A DNA stretch of 64,000 nucleotides from Pithys albifrons albifrons (lineage: Eukaryota > Chordata > Aves > Passeriformes > Thamnophilidae). The stretch is from positions 9,514,501-9,578,500 of the forward strand of contig NC_092475.1 in NCBI RefSeq assembly GCF_047495875.1. The letters are read 5' to 3'. Position numbers and translations under genes: made by a program. Below the pieces are notes generated by a model. That model was not told where the DNA came from and made no database searches. It saw only the letters and a program-made list of their open reading frames with translations. This document shows positions 1 to 12,712 of this stretch, in pieces. Every line of letters begins with the position of its first letter. Position 1 is the first letter of the stretch.

Positions 1-3000
1 CACACCCAGATGACCACCAAGGAAACTTCTACAAAGCACTTTGTGGCACAGCCCTTGAGATCCCAGGGCTAGCAGCTACCTCTCTTCACCCCACCTTACA
101 TCATTGCTTAAAACAATTCCTCAGCCAACAGCCAGCATGAGGCACAGGTGGATGCTCGAGGTTGGGGCGTGCAGGACAACTCTGCGGGACACTCCCTGGG
201 AGACAGGAGTGGGAAGCAGCTGGTGCCCTGCGAAGGCTGCCTGCCATGCTGAGCGCTGACCGATGCCACGTCACCCTTCCCTGCGCTCTCCCATCTGTCC
301 AACCCTCCCCATCTGCTGGGTTGAGCCACAGACCGCGAGCGCCCTGGGACTGACACTGACATTTTGCTTTGCATTTCTACAGGCACAGCATGAACTTGGC
401 CGGGGACTGCGGCTCTCACGTGCAGCCACAACACCACAAGCAACACAAACAAGGACAAGGTTTCAAAACCTTTGTTCCTAGTGCTGACTCATTCACAGGG
501 CTCCTGCTCTGCTCCGGTCTCACACAGCCACAGCGGAAGACAAAACTGCCTGCAATTGCAGTCCCCTGATCACAAAGGAAGCGGCAGGCACAGGGAGAAG
601 GAAGATGCCTCCAATGCACAGGGCAGCTAAGGGACAGCACGGCTTGTTCAACTCTGCCACAAGAGGTGCATCCCCGGTGTAAGAATCCGTCGCTGTATTT
701 AGGATCTGGATTAACTTGTAACTGGGTCTGAGACCACCAAACTCGGCAGGAATTATCCACAGCATCTTCTTCAGGCTGCTGGTCCCTTGCATACACTTTC
801 CTCTGATGAAAGACTGATCTGACACTAGCTCTCCTAAAATTGTTCTCATTTTTTATTTCAACTTAATCCATTTACAAAACAAACATGTTTACCTAGAGCT
901 ACAATGTGCCCAGCAGGGAGAGAGGCATTTCTTTCAATCACTGGGAGAATACAAAGGCAAGGATACACTCTTTACTGCGCAAGAAGAGGAAAAAGCCCTG
1001 ATTTTCCTGCCTCCTGCATCAGGCAAGAGCACTGGCACCGCTGGGTAATGCATAGCTAGGTGAGCTCTAGGGTCTGTGTCTGCAGAGTTACAGACTTGAA
1101 CTACCATTTCATTTGTAAAAGACTGATAAGGAAAACAGCCAACATTCCAGGTGTACAGATAGTTTCCCTTGTTCCCTATATGCTTGCCATGTGAGCATGG
1201 TTACCTCCTTAACAAATAAGTAACAAAACTAGTTAGAGGCTGACAGAATGTTAACAGTAACTTTGGATGAAGCAAAACTGACTAAACACCAAAAGGACGT
1301 AATACGCTTATCTACATTTTTAAAAAGCATACAAATGGACTAGTAAAGACTTGAATCATCATTTTCTTTAAAAATATGTACCCCAATACAGTGCTGTAAC
1401 TGAGAAATAACCATGGCAACGTGAAAACACACACAGGAGCTCTCTCTGTTTAATAACTTTGTGACACCGTAATGTTTAAAATTATAGAGGAGGTCAGTGT
1501 TTAAAATTATAGAGAAGTTCAATAGATAAAACCCAAACAAAAGAATACTCTAAACTAATCTAAATGTCCACCGCACATTCTTCCACCCCAACATTTTAAA
1601 TGGTTTTATCAATCCATTAAATTAATATTTCACATACTTTCTCTTCAAAGGAATTGATCACAACACAGTGCCTCTGCCAGTACTTGATAGTGTGTGAAAG
1701 TAACTGAATTTTATCTCTAATTCAACTCTTTCCTGAATTAGCAGCTGACATGAGGAAGGCTCACTGTCAGTATCTAGGAGACATTTTGACTTTGGAAACC
1801 ATTTTCTTTCTGCCAGACACTTGGTTCCAGCTGGCTGAGACATGATTTGATTCTGCTGTCTTGCTGCCAGGACAGAGGTCTGCCAAGCTGGACAGTCTTT
1901 GTGCTGGGGTCATGATTCAGGGGTCCCTTACATATCCCTCGCAGCTGTTCTGTACCTTCTCCCACTCCCTGATCAGAGCAGCCCTGCTCTTCACACTTGT
2001 GTAAGGAACAGGAGTTTTCCCTTGTGCTGATGCCTGAATCAGATCTGGATTTTGGGTAGCTGCATTTGCAGTGTAACCCACAGCTACAGTCCCAAACATC
2101 CAAATCTGCATCCCTGTCAGATGCCTTCTGCCAGCACAAGCAGGTGTCCTTCCTGAGAAAAAAAGCAGGATGCAGGATGAAAGAAGCTGGTGCGTTACCC
2201 ACTTAAACCACAGCACAGCTGGAGCACACATCAAACCTGAGAAGTGCTCCTGGATCCTGCAGTTTAGGTACGGGGGCTTAAGGAAACCCCATTCCCTCCA
2301 GTGACATAGCATTTCCTTACCTCTGTTTCTTTAGGTGTAGTCCTTGTCCTCTGTAGTACACAGGGCCCTTGTCTGGAAGTTCTCACCTCCTCAGAGCTGA
2401 GGACTGCTTCTGGCTTCCCAACTCCCAGCACTGCTACACCAACTATCCTGCTCCTCAAACCACCTCCTCTCCCCTGCCCAAAGCTTGCCCATTTTGCATG
2501 TGCAGCTCCAAGTCAGTTGCTTGCTCTCTACCAGATCCTCACTTTCTGTACTGCTTTAGCCAGCTTTCCAAACTTGATGTTCTGCACAAGGAGCAAGCTG
2601 GTTCTCTTCCACATCAGCAGACGCATTCCCATTAACCTTCAGGATGTGCTTCATCCCAGACTGCACTGGGCTGTGCTAAGGCCACTGCCAGCAAAGGGGG
2701 ATTTCATACACCCCAATCCCTCAGTTTTAATTGTGATCTGCACCCAGGACTCACCAGCTGCCTACGAGGCAGGTACCCACAGTCATAATGGATCTTCAAC
2801 ACGCTGTCATTAATCCACATGCACTTGTCACTTGACAGCAGTTTGGTCCCTTCTAACACATTCCCACAGGAATACCAGCATCCCAAATGGCTGATTCCAG
2901 CCAAGACCAAGAGAATGGGAGGTCCACAGGATAGCTAAGATTTGTGTTCACACTGTTAGAAAAAGGCATTCTAGAAATGTGCCCACAGAGAGTGCGTGAT

Positions 3001-5955
3001 TGGTTTTTATCTCTTCTTAGTCTACTACTCCACAACTGAAATGGAGCATAGACATTTACGTAAGTAAAACCAACAATTATTCTGATAGTAACTGTAGCTT
3101 AAAAATCCTTAACTTCACTAACATTGCTGAGGACCTCAGTGGAGCAAAGGCAGTGGCAGTCAGCCAGCAGGAAGGCCAGCAACATTACCATGCCGAGATC
3201 AAGAGAGTTATTAACCCAGAGTCCTTACACTGCTGAGCACAGCCAGTAATTTCAGTTATTTCAAAGTCCCACTGCAACTTTCTGATGAACAGAACTCCGT
3301 GTTTGCTCAGCATATCCCCTCTGTATATATGGCTCGGAAACAAAAAGGGTATTACAACATCAGAGTGCAAGTCCGCATCCACCGCTTAGGAAAGGCAGGC
3401 ACACGGCCACATCTGAATCTCCATCACCCTCATGCTCTGGAAATATTCAAATGAGATCCTGTGTCTTGTTTTCCTGCCTACACTGTCTGCCTGCTTCTGC
3501 ATGCTAAGATATCATCTGCACCCAGTTCATTGCCCAGACACACTGCAGGAGGAATTGAGAAAGATGAAAAGAGTCTTCTCACCTCATGTCCAGAAGGTAG
3601 ACAGCAAAGAAAAACGTAAGGGCCTTGGCAGAAAAGGAAATATTCTATAAGTACAAGTAAAACCAGATTCTATATTTTTCAAAAGCAGAGACATTTTTCC
3701 AGACTTAGAGGGGGAAATCCTGGAACCCAGAGGCATCATTACCACTGCCCAGATATGGCCAGACATGTTTCCACATTGCCACGGCTCTCAGCACTTCTGT
3801 AAATGTCCTTTTACACCCCAGTATGACCCACCCATAGTAACTTCAATGAAACACCTCAAGAATTTTTATTGTTTGTAGATTTACACTCTCATTAGGCTGT
3901 TCTCCTATTTCAGAGGAAAACATTGTTTCCTTTAAGCTTGGCCAATTATCAGCTCATCTCCTTTTTCTGTAGGATGACTATTCTCTTAAAGATGTGGTTC
4001 TCAACTTCAGACAAAATGGATGATGTTTCTGTTTGAAATAGGATTGTTTACTTTGTCAATGCTCCTGGGATCAATTTCATTTTTTTCCACCATCTCCCAT
4101 GGAGAACATCTTGTCAAGTGCAGCATTCATCTCCCTGAATGAGCTATCGAGATCTATTTTTTGTGACAGAAATCATGCAGCAACTCAAACTGGTCAGAAT
4201 ATCTTACAATTGCAGGACCATGCATGGGTATGAATAATATAGAATCATCTCTGGCACAATTTCAGCATAAAATAGATGTCATGAAAGAGAAAATTATAGG
4301 CTTGTATTTTTAACGCCAGAAATAGAGTGGCACACGTTCTTCCTTGCTGGATGCTCATACGTGTCTGAACACACACTCACGAGCACAAAATAGAGGAGCA
4401 ACACTGCAATGTCCCCGTTGCACTGAAACCACCCCGCGCAGCTTCACTAACGAGACAACTCACACAGGCGAGATCTGCTAATAAGCTGCTGGAAAATGAG
4501 GTCTTAATTGTAGATTTATTTAATTCAGAGACAAGCACTCGTGTTGTATTAAGAGCAGCCTATTAACATTCGTGCATGAGCATTCACTAAGGATGAATAA
4601 ATACAACTGAGCGCAAAACCGCTTTTCTAAGAGCTGCAGGAGGAAGCATTCACCTAAACCATCACCCTACTCAGAGCAGGAGGGGTCGGACACCAGGGAA
4701 TGAAATGCTGTTCCAAGCATTGCATCGGGTTCTCGAACTCGAGCAAGTCTCACTATCAATCATTTCTGAAGCAACAGCGCTGAGACTTCCCAAAGCTCCC
4801 CTTATTGTCATGTACACTCCCCAGCATTCACAGCAAGTATGTGGTGCAAATAAATAATCAGCAGAATTTTGAGACAAAAAAATTTTAGAACTACATCTGC
4901 TGGAGGATACGGTGTTCTGCCTGACACCCCTGCATGATGCTGATGACAAGTCTAGGTTAATCACACAGATGATGAATTGATTCTTACGTCAACTCCTTTA
5001 AAAACAACAACGTTACAGGTGTAGCAGCTCGCGGGCTGATGTATTCCTGCTGGCACCTGCACTTCTTGGGAAGAGCCATTAGACAAAGGAGCATGCCGGC
5101 ATTTTGAGGGATGCGACCATGACAGCCAGTGTCAAAATATGCCTTAGTTACCAACTTTCATTATTTGCTGCTCACAAGATTCACTTACAGGTTCAGTCTC
5201 TGGGAAAAACACCCCTCAAGTAACAGTGAGCCACTGGGAATAGACCAAGCGCTCACCGACAGCTCCCCATCCACTCCCGCGTCCGCCCTCCCCACCCGCA
5301 CAGCGGCTGTGCTGCCCTCCACTCCCAGCACCTTCTCCAGAACCCACTCACTGGCTGTCCTTCCTCCCCCGTTCAACACAATTCCTTTCCTACTTTTCCC
5401 TACCAATGCTCCTCCTTTTGAAGCTTGGTCTCCTTTTATCACCGCTGCCAACTCTTCGAGGCCAGAAAGGTCTTTCTGGCACCGCATCCATTCTGAAAGG
5501 CTTTTGTTTCGGGATTTACTTTGCCCTCGTTTAAGCTGAATCCCTTTATTTCTCTCTCCAAAGGCAGCAGAGTGCACAGCTAACAATTCCCGGGAACAAT
5601 TAGCCCCAGAGTTCACGGTGCATAAATCAGAGCGAACACACCACCCAGCAGAATGGACGCCTTCGCCCTGAGCGCTGCCCTTCATTCACACAGAGCATGG
5701 AGCATCAGCCGCTCCATTTGCAAACACCGCGGGTTCCTTATCGATTAGAAGCAGAAGCGCGTTTCACCGCTGGGCTACATTCCCAGCTTTAACCTCCAGA
5801 GGAGCACGGTCCCTGCACACACACACACACATACACACCCGCCGGGCAGCGCAGGAGACACGGGACAGCCCCGGGGCCGGGACACCCACCCGCACCGCCC
5901 GCGGATGGGCAAGAGGACACCGGGAACCCTTCCCGCACCACCGCCCCCTCCATAC
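1..5955 (-). other. RIMS4: RIMS4 intron 1 (5' part), no further exon seen
   Basis: This stretch lies downstream of the RIMS4 first coding exon on the minus strand and begins with a GTATGG donor at 5955. I looked on the minus strand for the next RIMS4 segment (the basic linker and the C2 domain) and saw nothing like it, so intron 1 appears to run off the left edge. It contains a short CA repeat at 5816-5838 and a small direct repeat with a 25-bp period near 1473-1520. The A/T-rich stretch at 4440-4640 has several homeodomain-like TAAT/ATTA cores. Open frames here look like chance, including a 166-codon minus-strand frame at 5185-5685. Confidence 0.75.
5816..5838. repeat. (CA)n microsatellite
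   Basis: An uninterrupted CA run at 5816-5830 is followed by one TA interruption and more CA to 5838. It lies in RIMS4 intron 1, about 120 bp past the exon 1 donor. Confidence 0.9.
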
Positions 5956-6052
5956 CCGCATCCTCCTCGTCGAAGCTGTTCATGCAGGGGAAATAGATGG
6001 CGAGGGCCTCGAAGGAGGCGGAGAGGCTGAGGCGGCTCTGCGAGCGCTCCAT
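5956..6052 (-). CDS. RIMS4: RIMS4 coding exon 1 (N-terminal 32 residues)
   Basis: RIMS4 (RIM4 gamma) is a short presynaptic RIM-family protein with a single C2 domain, implicated in synaptic vesicle release and neuronal morphology. The exon reads on the minus strand from ATG 6052-6050 and encodes MERSQSRLSLSASFEALAIY followed by FPCMNSFDEEDA. I recognise this as the near-invariant RIMS4 N terminus. It ends at 5956 in phase 1, followed by a GTATGG donor; the leftover G would make an Asp codon with the usual next exon. The start is supported by an in-frame TAG at 6181-6179 with no ATG between, only a GTG at 6145. The start context is weak (T at -3, G at +4). The C2 domain lies on exons outside the window to the left. 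Confidence 0.93.
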
Positions 6053-6129
6053 GAAGAGCCCCGTTCCGGGGGCGCCGCCGGGGGTCTCTCCCGCGGCCGC
6101 GGGCGGCTTGGCGAGCTTGGCCGCCCCAT
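5980..6129 (-). promoter_or_regulatory. Overlapping upstream ORF in RIMS4 leader (49 codons)
   Basis: An ATG at 6129-6127 on the RIMS4 strand lies 77 nt upstream of the RIMS4 start in a different frame. Its context is strong (A at -3, G at +4). The frame stays open through the RIMS4 ATG and stops at TGA 5982-5980, so it overlaps the main coding sequence by about 70 nt. If the transcript begins upstream of 6129, scanning ribosomes would meet this start first. Repression of RIMS4 translation is inferred, not shown. Confidence 0.5.
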
Positions 6130-6582
6130 TCTTCACTCGGAGCACGGCCCGCGGCGTCTTGGCGGCGGCGGGGTCGCGCTAAGGCGGCGGCGAGGCGAGG
6201 TGGGAGCGCGGAGCTGCGCGGACCGAGCGCGGCCACCACCACCTGCTGCTGCTGCTGCCGCCGCCGGCCCTGCGCGCTGCCCGCCCCGCGCCCGCCCCGC
6301 CAATGCCGCGCCGGGGCGGAGCCGCCGCGCCCCCCGCGGGCACCGCGCCGAGTATCCCACCGGGCATCGCCCCACCGAGCATCCCTACCGAACCAGCCCC
6401 CCACTGAGCATCCCACCGAGCCAGCCCCACTGCGGCAGGTCTCATCCTTGCCGTGCCGCAAAAGGTGCTCCACGCCCCTGTGACAAAGGTAGGGCAGGTG
6501 TGAGTTTGCTTCTCTGTTGGTCTGAGGTAGGCAGAGGAAAAGCATGGTGCTGGGTTTGGCCCCGCTCGCTGAAATGGTAATC

Positions 6583-6745
6583 ATACCATAGAATCATATC
6601 ATAGAATCAACTGGATTGTAACAGACCTCCGAGATCATCAAGTCTTGATCCGACAAAACTGTTATTACTAGATCATGGCACTAAGTGCCACATTCAGTCT
6701 CACCTTAAAAACCTCCAGGGACAGAGAATCCACCACCTCTCTGGG
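6583..6745 (-). mobile_element. CR1 LINE 3'-end fragment
   Basis: The plus strand shows the reverse complement of a CR1 3' end. It begins with ATAGAATCATA-type terminal repeats, then the 'gacctccgagatcatcaagt' signature and the 'cctccagggacagagaatcc' block, and fades after the 'ctctctgggcag' motif. The same signature recurs in the YWHAB intron 4 copy. It is a short, 5'-truncated, diverged copy. Confidence 0.85.
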
Positions 6746-9700
6746 CAGGGGAGGGGGGATGCATCCCTGTCCTTCCCAAAGGGCTGCTTCAACCATTGCC
6801 CATACCAGAGGTACCTCTGTCTCCCCACAAAAAGCTGCTCTCAACCAGACCACTACACTGCTTAATTCCATGCATTAAGCTTTCTTCCCAAAGGTCATTG
6901 TCATCACTGAGCAGAACACTCTTTTTCAAGGTACCTCTTCAGGAACCAAAAAACCACTCACCCCAAAATATAAAAGCCACTGTTGGGATGTATACAAGCT
7001 CCCAGGCAGAAAGCATAGAAGCCAGGATGTTTTACTTGGTGGGTTACATTAAATGGGAGGGCAGCTGCCTGTTGTGGCTCAGCATTAGGCCCATTCTGTG
7101 TGCTGTGTGAAAAGACCAAATGTAACATCTTTCACAAAGTCCAGCTTCTTGCATTTCTTTTTCAACAAGCCTTATGGAGAATTAGTACCAGCTGTCCACA
7201 GGTCCTGCCTACAGCAGAGACATCACCTGCTACCACTTTGGGGAAGGAAACCCAGCATAGCCCTGTTTATTCAGTGCAACAAAATTTGGCATGGAATGAG
7301 ACAGGATGTGCTTCCAACAGTGCCTTGATCTCTCCAGGAAGGTTACTGTCCCCTCAGAGCACAAAGGAAGATGTACCTCATGTGCTCGGTCTGTCCACCC
7401 ATCATGATATCCAAATGCCATCCCATTTAACACATGAAGTGACAGACCTATTTGTGCTATTCCAAAAAACGCAGATTGAGAGTCCAACATCACCCTTAGG
7501 AGAAATGTGGCTGAAACCAATATATGCTGAGTGTTGCAGAACAACTGCCTGGAGTGAAAAAGGTTTTTCCCTCTGCATGCATGGGCCCAGCTGCAGACAA
7601 CCAGAAGATCAACAAATTGGGCTTCCTGGGTCAGTCATTCCCAGCCTACTTGAGCTTCAATATTGTAACAGGCCCAGAGACCTCAGACTTACACATACAC
7701 CCTCTGTTTGTACTTCCATGCACAGTAAGAAAAATAAGAATTATAGCCCATAATATTACCTGTACTCTTCTCTCAAATAGTTAAGAAATCAATACATTAG
7801 AAATCTTTTCTCTACTGAAAATCCTACCAAAGCTGTATTATTTTTGTGGCTGCCATCATCAGGAAGCAAGAGCAGGGCTTCACCCAGGGAAGTGGTGCCA
7901 GGATCAGCCCTGGCACAAGGCAGGAACAACCTGGAATGACCCCATGCCATGGGAGGTAGAACAAGGCAGGGATAGCAACAGGTGTAGTAAACATGCAAAC
8001 TCCAAGGTCATCTGTGAACAGCCAAACACCAGTTCAGGAAGAGGTCTAAGGGAGACTCACTTAAAAAGCTGCCCAGGCATAAACTGAAGGACTCTGACAT
8101 TGAAGGTTAAATAGAGCTCCTGGCCGAGGGCGTGAATGTGACCCTCAGGTGAGGTTTGTTGGGGCAATTAAGGCCAATTAGTGCACTCCCAGCCCTGACA
8201 TCCAGAATCTTCATTACCAGTGATGCATCCAGAATAGCAGAGGTTATATGAATACCATATGCCAAGCTGAGTTTTCAGGGCTTCCCAATAGAAAATATGG
8301 TATTTAATTCAAAATCTAATAAAAATTTACTCTGGAGTTAGAAGGTTATATGAATTACTTCATCAAAGCCAGGTCGGGCAGGCAATAAAGCAGAAGGAAC
8401 AGAATGAACTTATTACAGACAATGATGATTCCAGGTCTGAGTTTTGAAAGACAGGGGAATCAGTGAGGAATGTATTACCATATGTTTAAGAAGATATTTC
8501 AATAGCACCAATCAAGGCATTAGCAGCAGCTACAGGGACAAATCTAAGTGCATTAAAGCTGTTAAGACAGCTCCTGTCTACTAGTCCTGCCAGCACATTT
8601 GATCAGAGGAGCAAGAGGCATCTGTGAATCAAAATCTGCTTCCAGGTTGCCAGGCACAGGAGCTACCTAAAAGTGCTGAGAGCTGCTTTCTTTTCATTTA
8701 AAGAATACAAGGAAAAATTTAAATGGGAAATAAAAATTTAATCTCAGCTTTGTGCTGTGATCATCTAAATGTCTCTTATTTCACTACATCTTGAAAGCAC
8801 AGTGATGGCAGACACAGACCTGTGGTTTGGAGAGCTGATGACTTTCCTTAACACTCTTCTCTGTCCTTTGTTTTCTTCACCAGCACGCTGGGACTGAAGA
8901 CCCTTCTGCTTTTAGTGCTTTGAGATCTACCCCTGAGGTGCCAAGGAAGACCATCACCATTCCCGCATCACCTGTGTGCACCTTTCTCCATGCTCATCCA
9001 TATTCCAGCTTCCTCTGCAGACACAGTGTGAACCCCTTGTACCTGCGCAGCTCAGCACCACTTGGAGGTCACATCGTCTCGAATGCTCCTTTTGTGAAGT
9101 TTTTTCCAGGCTGCTTCCCACCTCCTTCTTTACCATACCTGTGGGACCAGCCATGCAAAAGTCCTTCCCTGCTCCCATCTGCCACAGAGGGTCTAGGGCT
9201 GAGTGCTCTCTACGTCATCCTTTGGCTTTGGTGTCATCTGCCTCTCATTGCCTGCTACATTTTGCTCCTCAGAGCAGGGACAAATCTGTGTCTTGCAGGG
9301 CTCTTGGATTATTGATTGGGCCAAAACATGCTAAAATAAAACCATCTGCCTTAAAGTGAGACAAAATGCACTGACAGCTGGAAATCAGATGGACAGTTAA
9401 AGGCATAATGCCCTCCCAACGCCTGGAGGAAACTGTTTGTTTTGGCTGCCTGTTTAAGGGAAATACAGATTTTCAGTCAAGTTGGAAGTTGTTAGTCTGT
9501 GTTCTTCTTCACTAATCAACATGGACAGAAAGATCCTTGGGAGGGACTTAGAGAAGTGAGGATAAGCAAGGAGGAAGGTTGCTGTGATGTTGTAAATAAG
9601 CTGAAAGTGCAACTGGGAACAAATAAACTCAAAGATTTAGTACCTCCAGAACAGCACGTCTGTGGCTGTTCTAGTGGAAGTGGTTAATTGATTGTTTCCC

Positions 9701-12700
9701 CAGTGAAGCAGGCTCTGACTGATTGAACCATGGAAAGCTCTGATAGATTTTTCCTGCTGGTTCATTCTCTTCCCACTAGTCACGTAGCTTATACTTTTGC
9801 CTTCACTCTTAGACGTCGGGGTCAGCCTAGAAAGTTAGGGGGTTTTATACTGGAGCAAGAGGATATGCTCCCCTCTCCTTCTTATATTCCCTGTGGTTCT
9901 GTGTATGCCTTTTTGGAAATAAAACAAAACTTCCTGATTTGTGTATGTTTCTCTTTCTGCTCTGTCTGCCCACTGCTCGCTCAAAACAGGGTCCACATGC
10001 TGGGAGCTCAAATGCAGCAGGGAAACAAGCCCTGCTAGTGAGAACACATCCCGTGCACAAAGCTGCTCGGAGTAACTACAACATTCCTAAGGGCAAGGAG
10101 AGTCATACTACCCCTTCCCTGAGCAAAGCTGATGCTGGAGCCAGGCAGTTCATAGTTGGCAACACACAATGTTCTCTAGCTCCCAAAAGCAATTGCAGAC
10201 TTGATCATCCCTGTTCTCCAGAGCTCTAATTAATTCCCTTACAAGTTCCTCTTGGTCGTTCTGGGCAGGCTGGATGGCCTGAGGTGAGATGTGATGAGCG
10301 TGGATACAGAGAACCAGTGAATAAACACCACAGAAGGGCCTGTGGTCCTGTGGCATTGCACCAACATGGGCTGATGCTCAGAGATAATGGCTCACATGCC
10401 CAACCACACCAGGTACCACAGCTTCAATGGACTTGGTTGTTGTACACTTACATAACAATACCCACTTCAATTTATTTATTTTTTTGTGTGTGTGTGTGTT
10501 GAGGGAATACTTCAGGCTGAAGCCACAGAAAACCAGGCACAGTACAGACACTGGGCGAAAATCTTTCTCTTCTCCAAGTCCTCACTGTCTAAATAGCCAA
10601 GATAAATCACAGAAGGCAGGACAATTTTTCTTATACGAGTTCAGAATACAAAGCATGGGGAGTTTTGCTTGGCTTGTCCAACACTGCACAAAGAAAGTGT
10701 CCATTTGAGCTAGTAACTGAATGCAGATTTCCTGCCTTAATCTCAACACTACCTTCTGCTTTTCACTAATAGAAGCAATATTCTAACCTTAGAAAAATTC
10801 AGTTTTAAGCAGACATACTTTTACACCATCCTGTGTTGGTTGGGATTCAGGTAAGCCAGAAGTGCTCTGGTTTGTGCATAGCCCATCCAGATCCATGCCC
10901 TATAGCTGTGCTGTATGCTGTGTCAGTTCACAATGCTCTGCACTTATTTAAACCTGAAACCCCATCTAGAAGCTGATATCCTGTTGCTTTAGAGTCACAT
11001 CTCTCTTCCTCCCTCTTTAGCTAACAAAACAAGCCCACAAAGGTGCTAAACGACTAGTCAGACAGAGCTGAGAGGATGAGTAATGAGATGCTGAGCCGTC
11101 AGCCCCCTGTCCCTTGCTAGCCCTGCTTCTTCTCGCATTTGTCTAGCCAGCATTTTCCCAAGTTAAGAGAACTGAAGGTTTCACGGCACATGCTGCACTC
11201 TGGTTTTACTTTTGGCATCTACTAAAACTGGATAGGTGCAGTGGCTTCCAATCCCTGAGAGCAGGAATGTGGGAATGGGCTGGGCACTGCCATGGAGTAT
11301 AACTCAGCAGACCATCTTCTGCTTCACTGTGTCCTTCCAAATGTTGAGGTTTGGGTTGGGCTGGTTTTGTTTCAGCCAGCCAGGATGGGTAAACGGATGT
11401 TCAAACAGGACGATTCTTTTGTGATGCCTAAAATGTGAACCCAGAGTGATGAAGTGCAGGGCAGTGGTGATTTGCAGACACATGTCGTCTGTTGCAATAT
11501 TCAGTCACAACTGAAAGGGAAGAGGAAGCACCTGCATGTAGAAAGTGCTGTTAAGAGCAAGTACTTGCATATCCACTCCCCTGATTTATCATAAACACAC
11601 CAGCTCACCAGAGGCTGTTCTATTCCCCATCTCTCCAGGCTGGGAAACACTAGGCACAGTGAGGAAAAGCTTGAGAGATGCAGGAAAAAGAGAATGGAAG
11701 ATCAAAAGCAAGAAGGCAGCCAAAAATGCTGAAGTGTGGGAGGCACAAAAGGAGCAGGAAAGGTCTGGGGAGTTTAACCAGTCTAAAGAAGTTTTTCAGC
11801 CAAAGGCAAGTTTAAAAAACTGCAGAAATCGACTTGGACACATCCTATGGCCTGGAGAAAAAAGAGACACAAAGTAGGAGCTCACATGAACAGCCCATCT
11901 ACCTCCTCTAAAAGGATTCATAAAAAAAAAGGTCCACTTGGAAACTCCATCAAGAGTCATGGGCATCAGCTCAGGCAGGTGGTTGTCTGTCCTGTGTGGG
12001 TGTGAAAATGCAGAGGCTGCTTTGGAAACGTGCACCATGGTGTCTTCATCCTACAAAACATCCAGCAGGGCAGACATTTTGTGGCAAATATTTCAGGGGT
12101 TTGGGAGAGGGATTTAGTAGATTGTGGCAGAATAAAAGGATGGAATTGTGCAGACAAACCACTCCCTTCAACCCTTTCATTCATACCCACTCATGGCGTT
12201 GGCATTGTCACAACAGAGGCAATGCTGGGAATGACAGGTGGAATTTAGTACATATGAATTTTAATCAGCAATTATTGTAAAACACAATAATGCGTCAACT
12301 GGTGGGCAATTTAGTTCCAATTCCAAAAATATAGACTCATCCACTCTAATTCTAAATGTCCAATCTCTTTGCTCCAAGCAGAATAGCATATAGAAATGTA
12401 TGAATGATAACCAAGCAAAGTAATGATGTCTGGAGAATTAAGATGGCTTAAGAACTATCCAGCCAAATTACATATTAATAGTATGGCAGCCATCCCAGGC
12501 CATGCTTAGAGAGACTCAGGCTTACTTTTCTCACTGGCACTCCAAGGGCTCTGTCTCCATCTGATTCCCCCCTGCACTCACATAGGCATATGTTTGTGTC
12601 TGTGAAAGGAGAGGAAATGTTTAAATCCTGTTTTAATGTCAATATTCAGTGCCAAGACTGGGAAGTTCTGTTACCTGTGTGACTAGAGCATTTCCTGGAA

Positions 12701-12712
12701 GGAATACAGAAA
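6746..12712. other. Intergenic stretch without recognisable gene
   Basis: I see no supported gene here. A 217-codon frame at 7100-7753 (+) opens on GTG, not ATG, and is not recognisable; a TATAAAAG octamer lies at 6969-6976. A GT repeat with a preceding T run lies at about 10478-10500. The segment around 8140-8260 has clustered homeodomain-like cores (CAATTAAGG, CCAATTAGT) and could be regulatory, but nothing proves it. Confidence 0.6.

Larger units (their letters stand above)
5850..6330 (-). promoter_or_regulatory. RIMS4: RIMS4 CpG-island promoter and 5' leader
   Basis: This is a dense GC- and CpG-rich block around RIMS4 exon 1, in contrast to the AT-richer flanks. It contains GC-box-like stretches near 6285-6320 and a (CTG)5(CCG)n run at 6243-6266, which reads as GGC/CAG repeats on the RIMS4 strand. 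No TATA box stands out. The transcription start cannot be fixed from sequence but should lie around 6150-6330. An in-frame TAG at 6181-6179 upstream of the coding start rules out an N-terminal extension in that frame. Confidence 0.7.

Noticed and set aside
1..5950. Further RIMS4 exons (basic linker or C2 domain) on the minus strand
   Set aside because: Searched by eye for the expected peptide segments in all minus frames and found none; treated as intron 1.
7100..7753. 217-codon plus-strand open frame with a TATAAAAG about 130 bp upstream
   Set aside because: The frame opens on GTG; the first ATG in it lies about half way along. No recognisable domain, and an overlapping minus-strand frame is equally open.
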